Assembly (NCBI GenBank): GCA_025360565.1
Contig: JANYBY010000154.1
Location: 1-45,873 of the forward strand
Length of the DNA stretch: 45,873 bases
Source: Bacteroidota bacterium
GTDB lineage: Bacteria > Bacteroidota > Bacteroidia > B-17B0 > Aurantibacillaceae
Reading direction: 5' to 3'
The notes under the pieces are model-generated. The model was not told where the DNA came from. It did not search any database and saw nothing but the letters and a program-made list of their open reading frames with translations. Below are positions 44,943 to 45,873 of this stretch, piece after piece (the stretch's first letter is position 1; each line of letters opens with the position of its first letter). Made by a program: the position numbers and the translations under genes.

Positions 44943-45873
44943 TTAATAAGCGTAATCCTTCAGGTACTCAAAACCTTTTGTCAGTTTCCCATCTTTACAA
45001 ATACTTGCGCGTTCAATTACTTTATCGGGATCGTTGCTGAAAAGAAAAGGTAAAACCCTTTCTGAAAGATCCTTTCCAAAATCATCGCTCGCATCGCGCG
45101 GCAATTCACAGGGTAAATTATCTACGGCCATAATGCAAATGGTGTCTTTATTAAAAGGCAGGTCTTCGTGGTGATTTAAAATGTGATATCCATAAAACGG
45201 ATGGTCTATAGTGCTGGAGCGAATGGTGGAAGGAACACTTCCGTCTATATCACAGGTAATATCTGCGATTACCGATATATGAAAATCGGGCATTTCCATT
45301 TCCTGTTGGGTAAACATTTTTGGTGCGCGCGGATCCCAGTAATGAGCCGACATGTACAAATCGGTTACTTTTGTAAAAGGCGCAAATTTGGAAATAAAAT
45401 GATCGGGGTGTTTAAAAAAATCGTTCAGGTCAAAGTTGTGATCGTCGGGCCTTTCAACATAATCGCGTGGGTTCAGTTGGCAATAAACCGGTTCGCGAAA
45501 ACTCATGTTTAAAAATTCTTCGGCGGTAACTTTTCTTATCCGCAACGCGCTAAGCGTTTCAATGGCGCCATTTGCAACACGTCCGCCGCCTGTAAGCGCT
45601 ATTTTTATGTTCGGTAATTTTACGCGTTTTAATTCCTCTTCCATTTCAGCGCGGTCGCGGCAAAAATGCGCAGGCTTTAATCTAAACAGATCGTATTTTA
45701 AGCCATAACCTAAAATACCGTTGTAAGCGCCTACTACGCCTGCATAACGGCCAAAGCCAATTATGCGGTTGTTATTTTTATCGGTTAAAGTTTCATAATC
45801 GATCATCTGAATTTTCTTTTCAATGAGGGCTTTCATTAATTTTTGATTGTGAATTTGTTTTTTGATGGTATGC
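44943..45873 (-). CDS. Saccharopine dehydrogenase / alanine dehydrogenase-like (N-terminus cut by window edge)
   Basis: ITGGGRVANGAIETL-type motif (ALTGGGRVANGAIETL), FGRYAGVVGAYNG; frame stays open upstream of tracked Met 45836 to the edge, reading HTIKKQIHNQKLMKALIEKKIQMIDYE, which looks like the conserved interior of the family. Confidence 0.85.
   Translation of the reverse strand, partial: HTIKKQIHNQKLMKALIEKKIQMIDYETLTDKNNNRIIGFGRYAGVVGAYNGILGYGLKYDLFRLKPAHFCRDRAEMEEELKRVKLPNIKIALTGGGRVANGAIETLSALRIRKVTAEEFLNMSFREPVYCQLNPRDYVERPDDHNFDLNDFFKHPDHFISKFAPFTKVTDLYMSAHYWDPRAPKMFTQQEMEMPDFHISVIADITCDIDGSVPSTIRSSTIDHPFYGYHILNHHEDLPFNKDTICIMAVDNLPCELPRDASDDFGKDLSERVLPFLFSNDPDKVIERASICKDGKLTKGFEYLKDYAY

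Overview
The window is Bacteroidota-like chromosomal DNA. The taxon is inferred from T9SS-type C-termini, TAnnTTTG-like promoter motifs and gene content. It has about 37 confident protein-coding genes and no tRNA, rRNA, CRISPR array or intact IS element that I could see. Housekeeping genes recognised are atpD (cut by the left window edge and missing from the ORF track), ribF, frr, a cysteine desulfurase, glmM, asnB, dnaA, aspS, folP and a saccharopine/alanine dehydrogenase-like gene (cut by the right edge). There is a nucleotide-sugar block (DegT aminotransferase, UDP-glucose 6-dehydrogenase, UDP-glucuronate decarboxylase-like SDR). Other notable genes are a T9SS glycine-rich surface protein, two TPR/PD40 envelope proteins (one OmpA-terminated, PorE-like; one SPOR-like terminated) and two TPR-TM-SpoIIE phosphatases. 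The most interesting non-textbook signals are: (i) two ~162-163 bp foldback (MITE-like) elements in intergenic gaps at ~25164-25326 and ~33386-33547; (ii) an un-tracked 59-aa ORF overlapping a nucleotidyltransferase gene out of frame, forming a TA-like pair inside the nucleotide-sugar block; (iii) recurrent intergenic sequence modules placed immediately 5' of start codons (a 26-nt identical leader before ugd and the UXS-like gene; a 33-nt module before the cysteine desulfurase and PorE-like genes; a ~19-nt motif in three gaps). All assignments come from reading the sequence and recalled family motifs; no database search was run.
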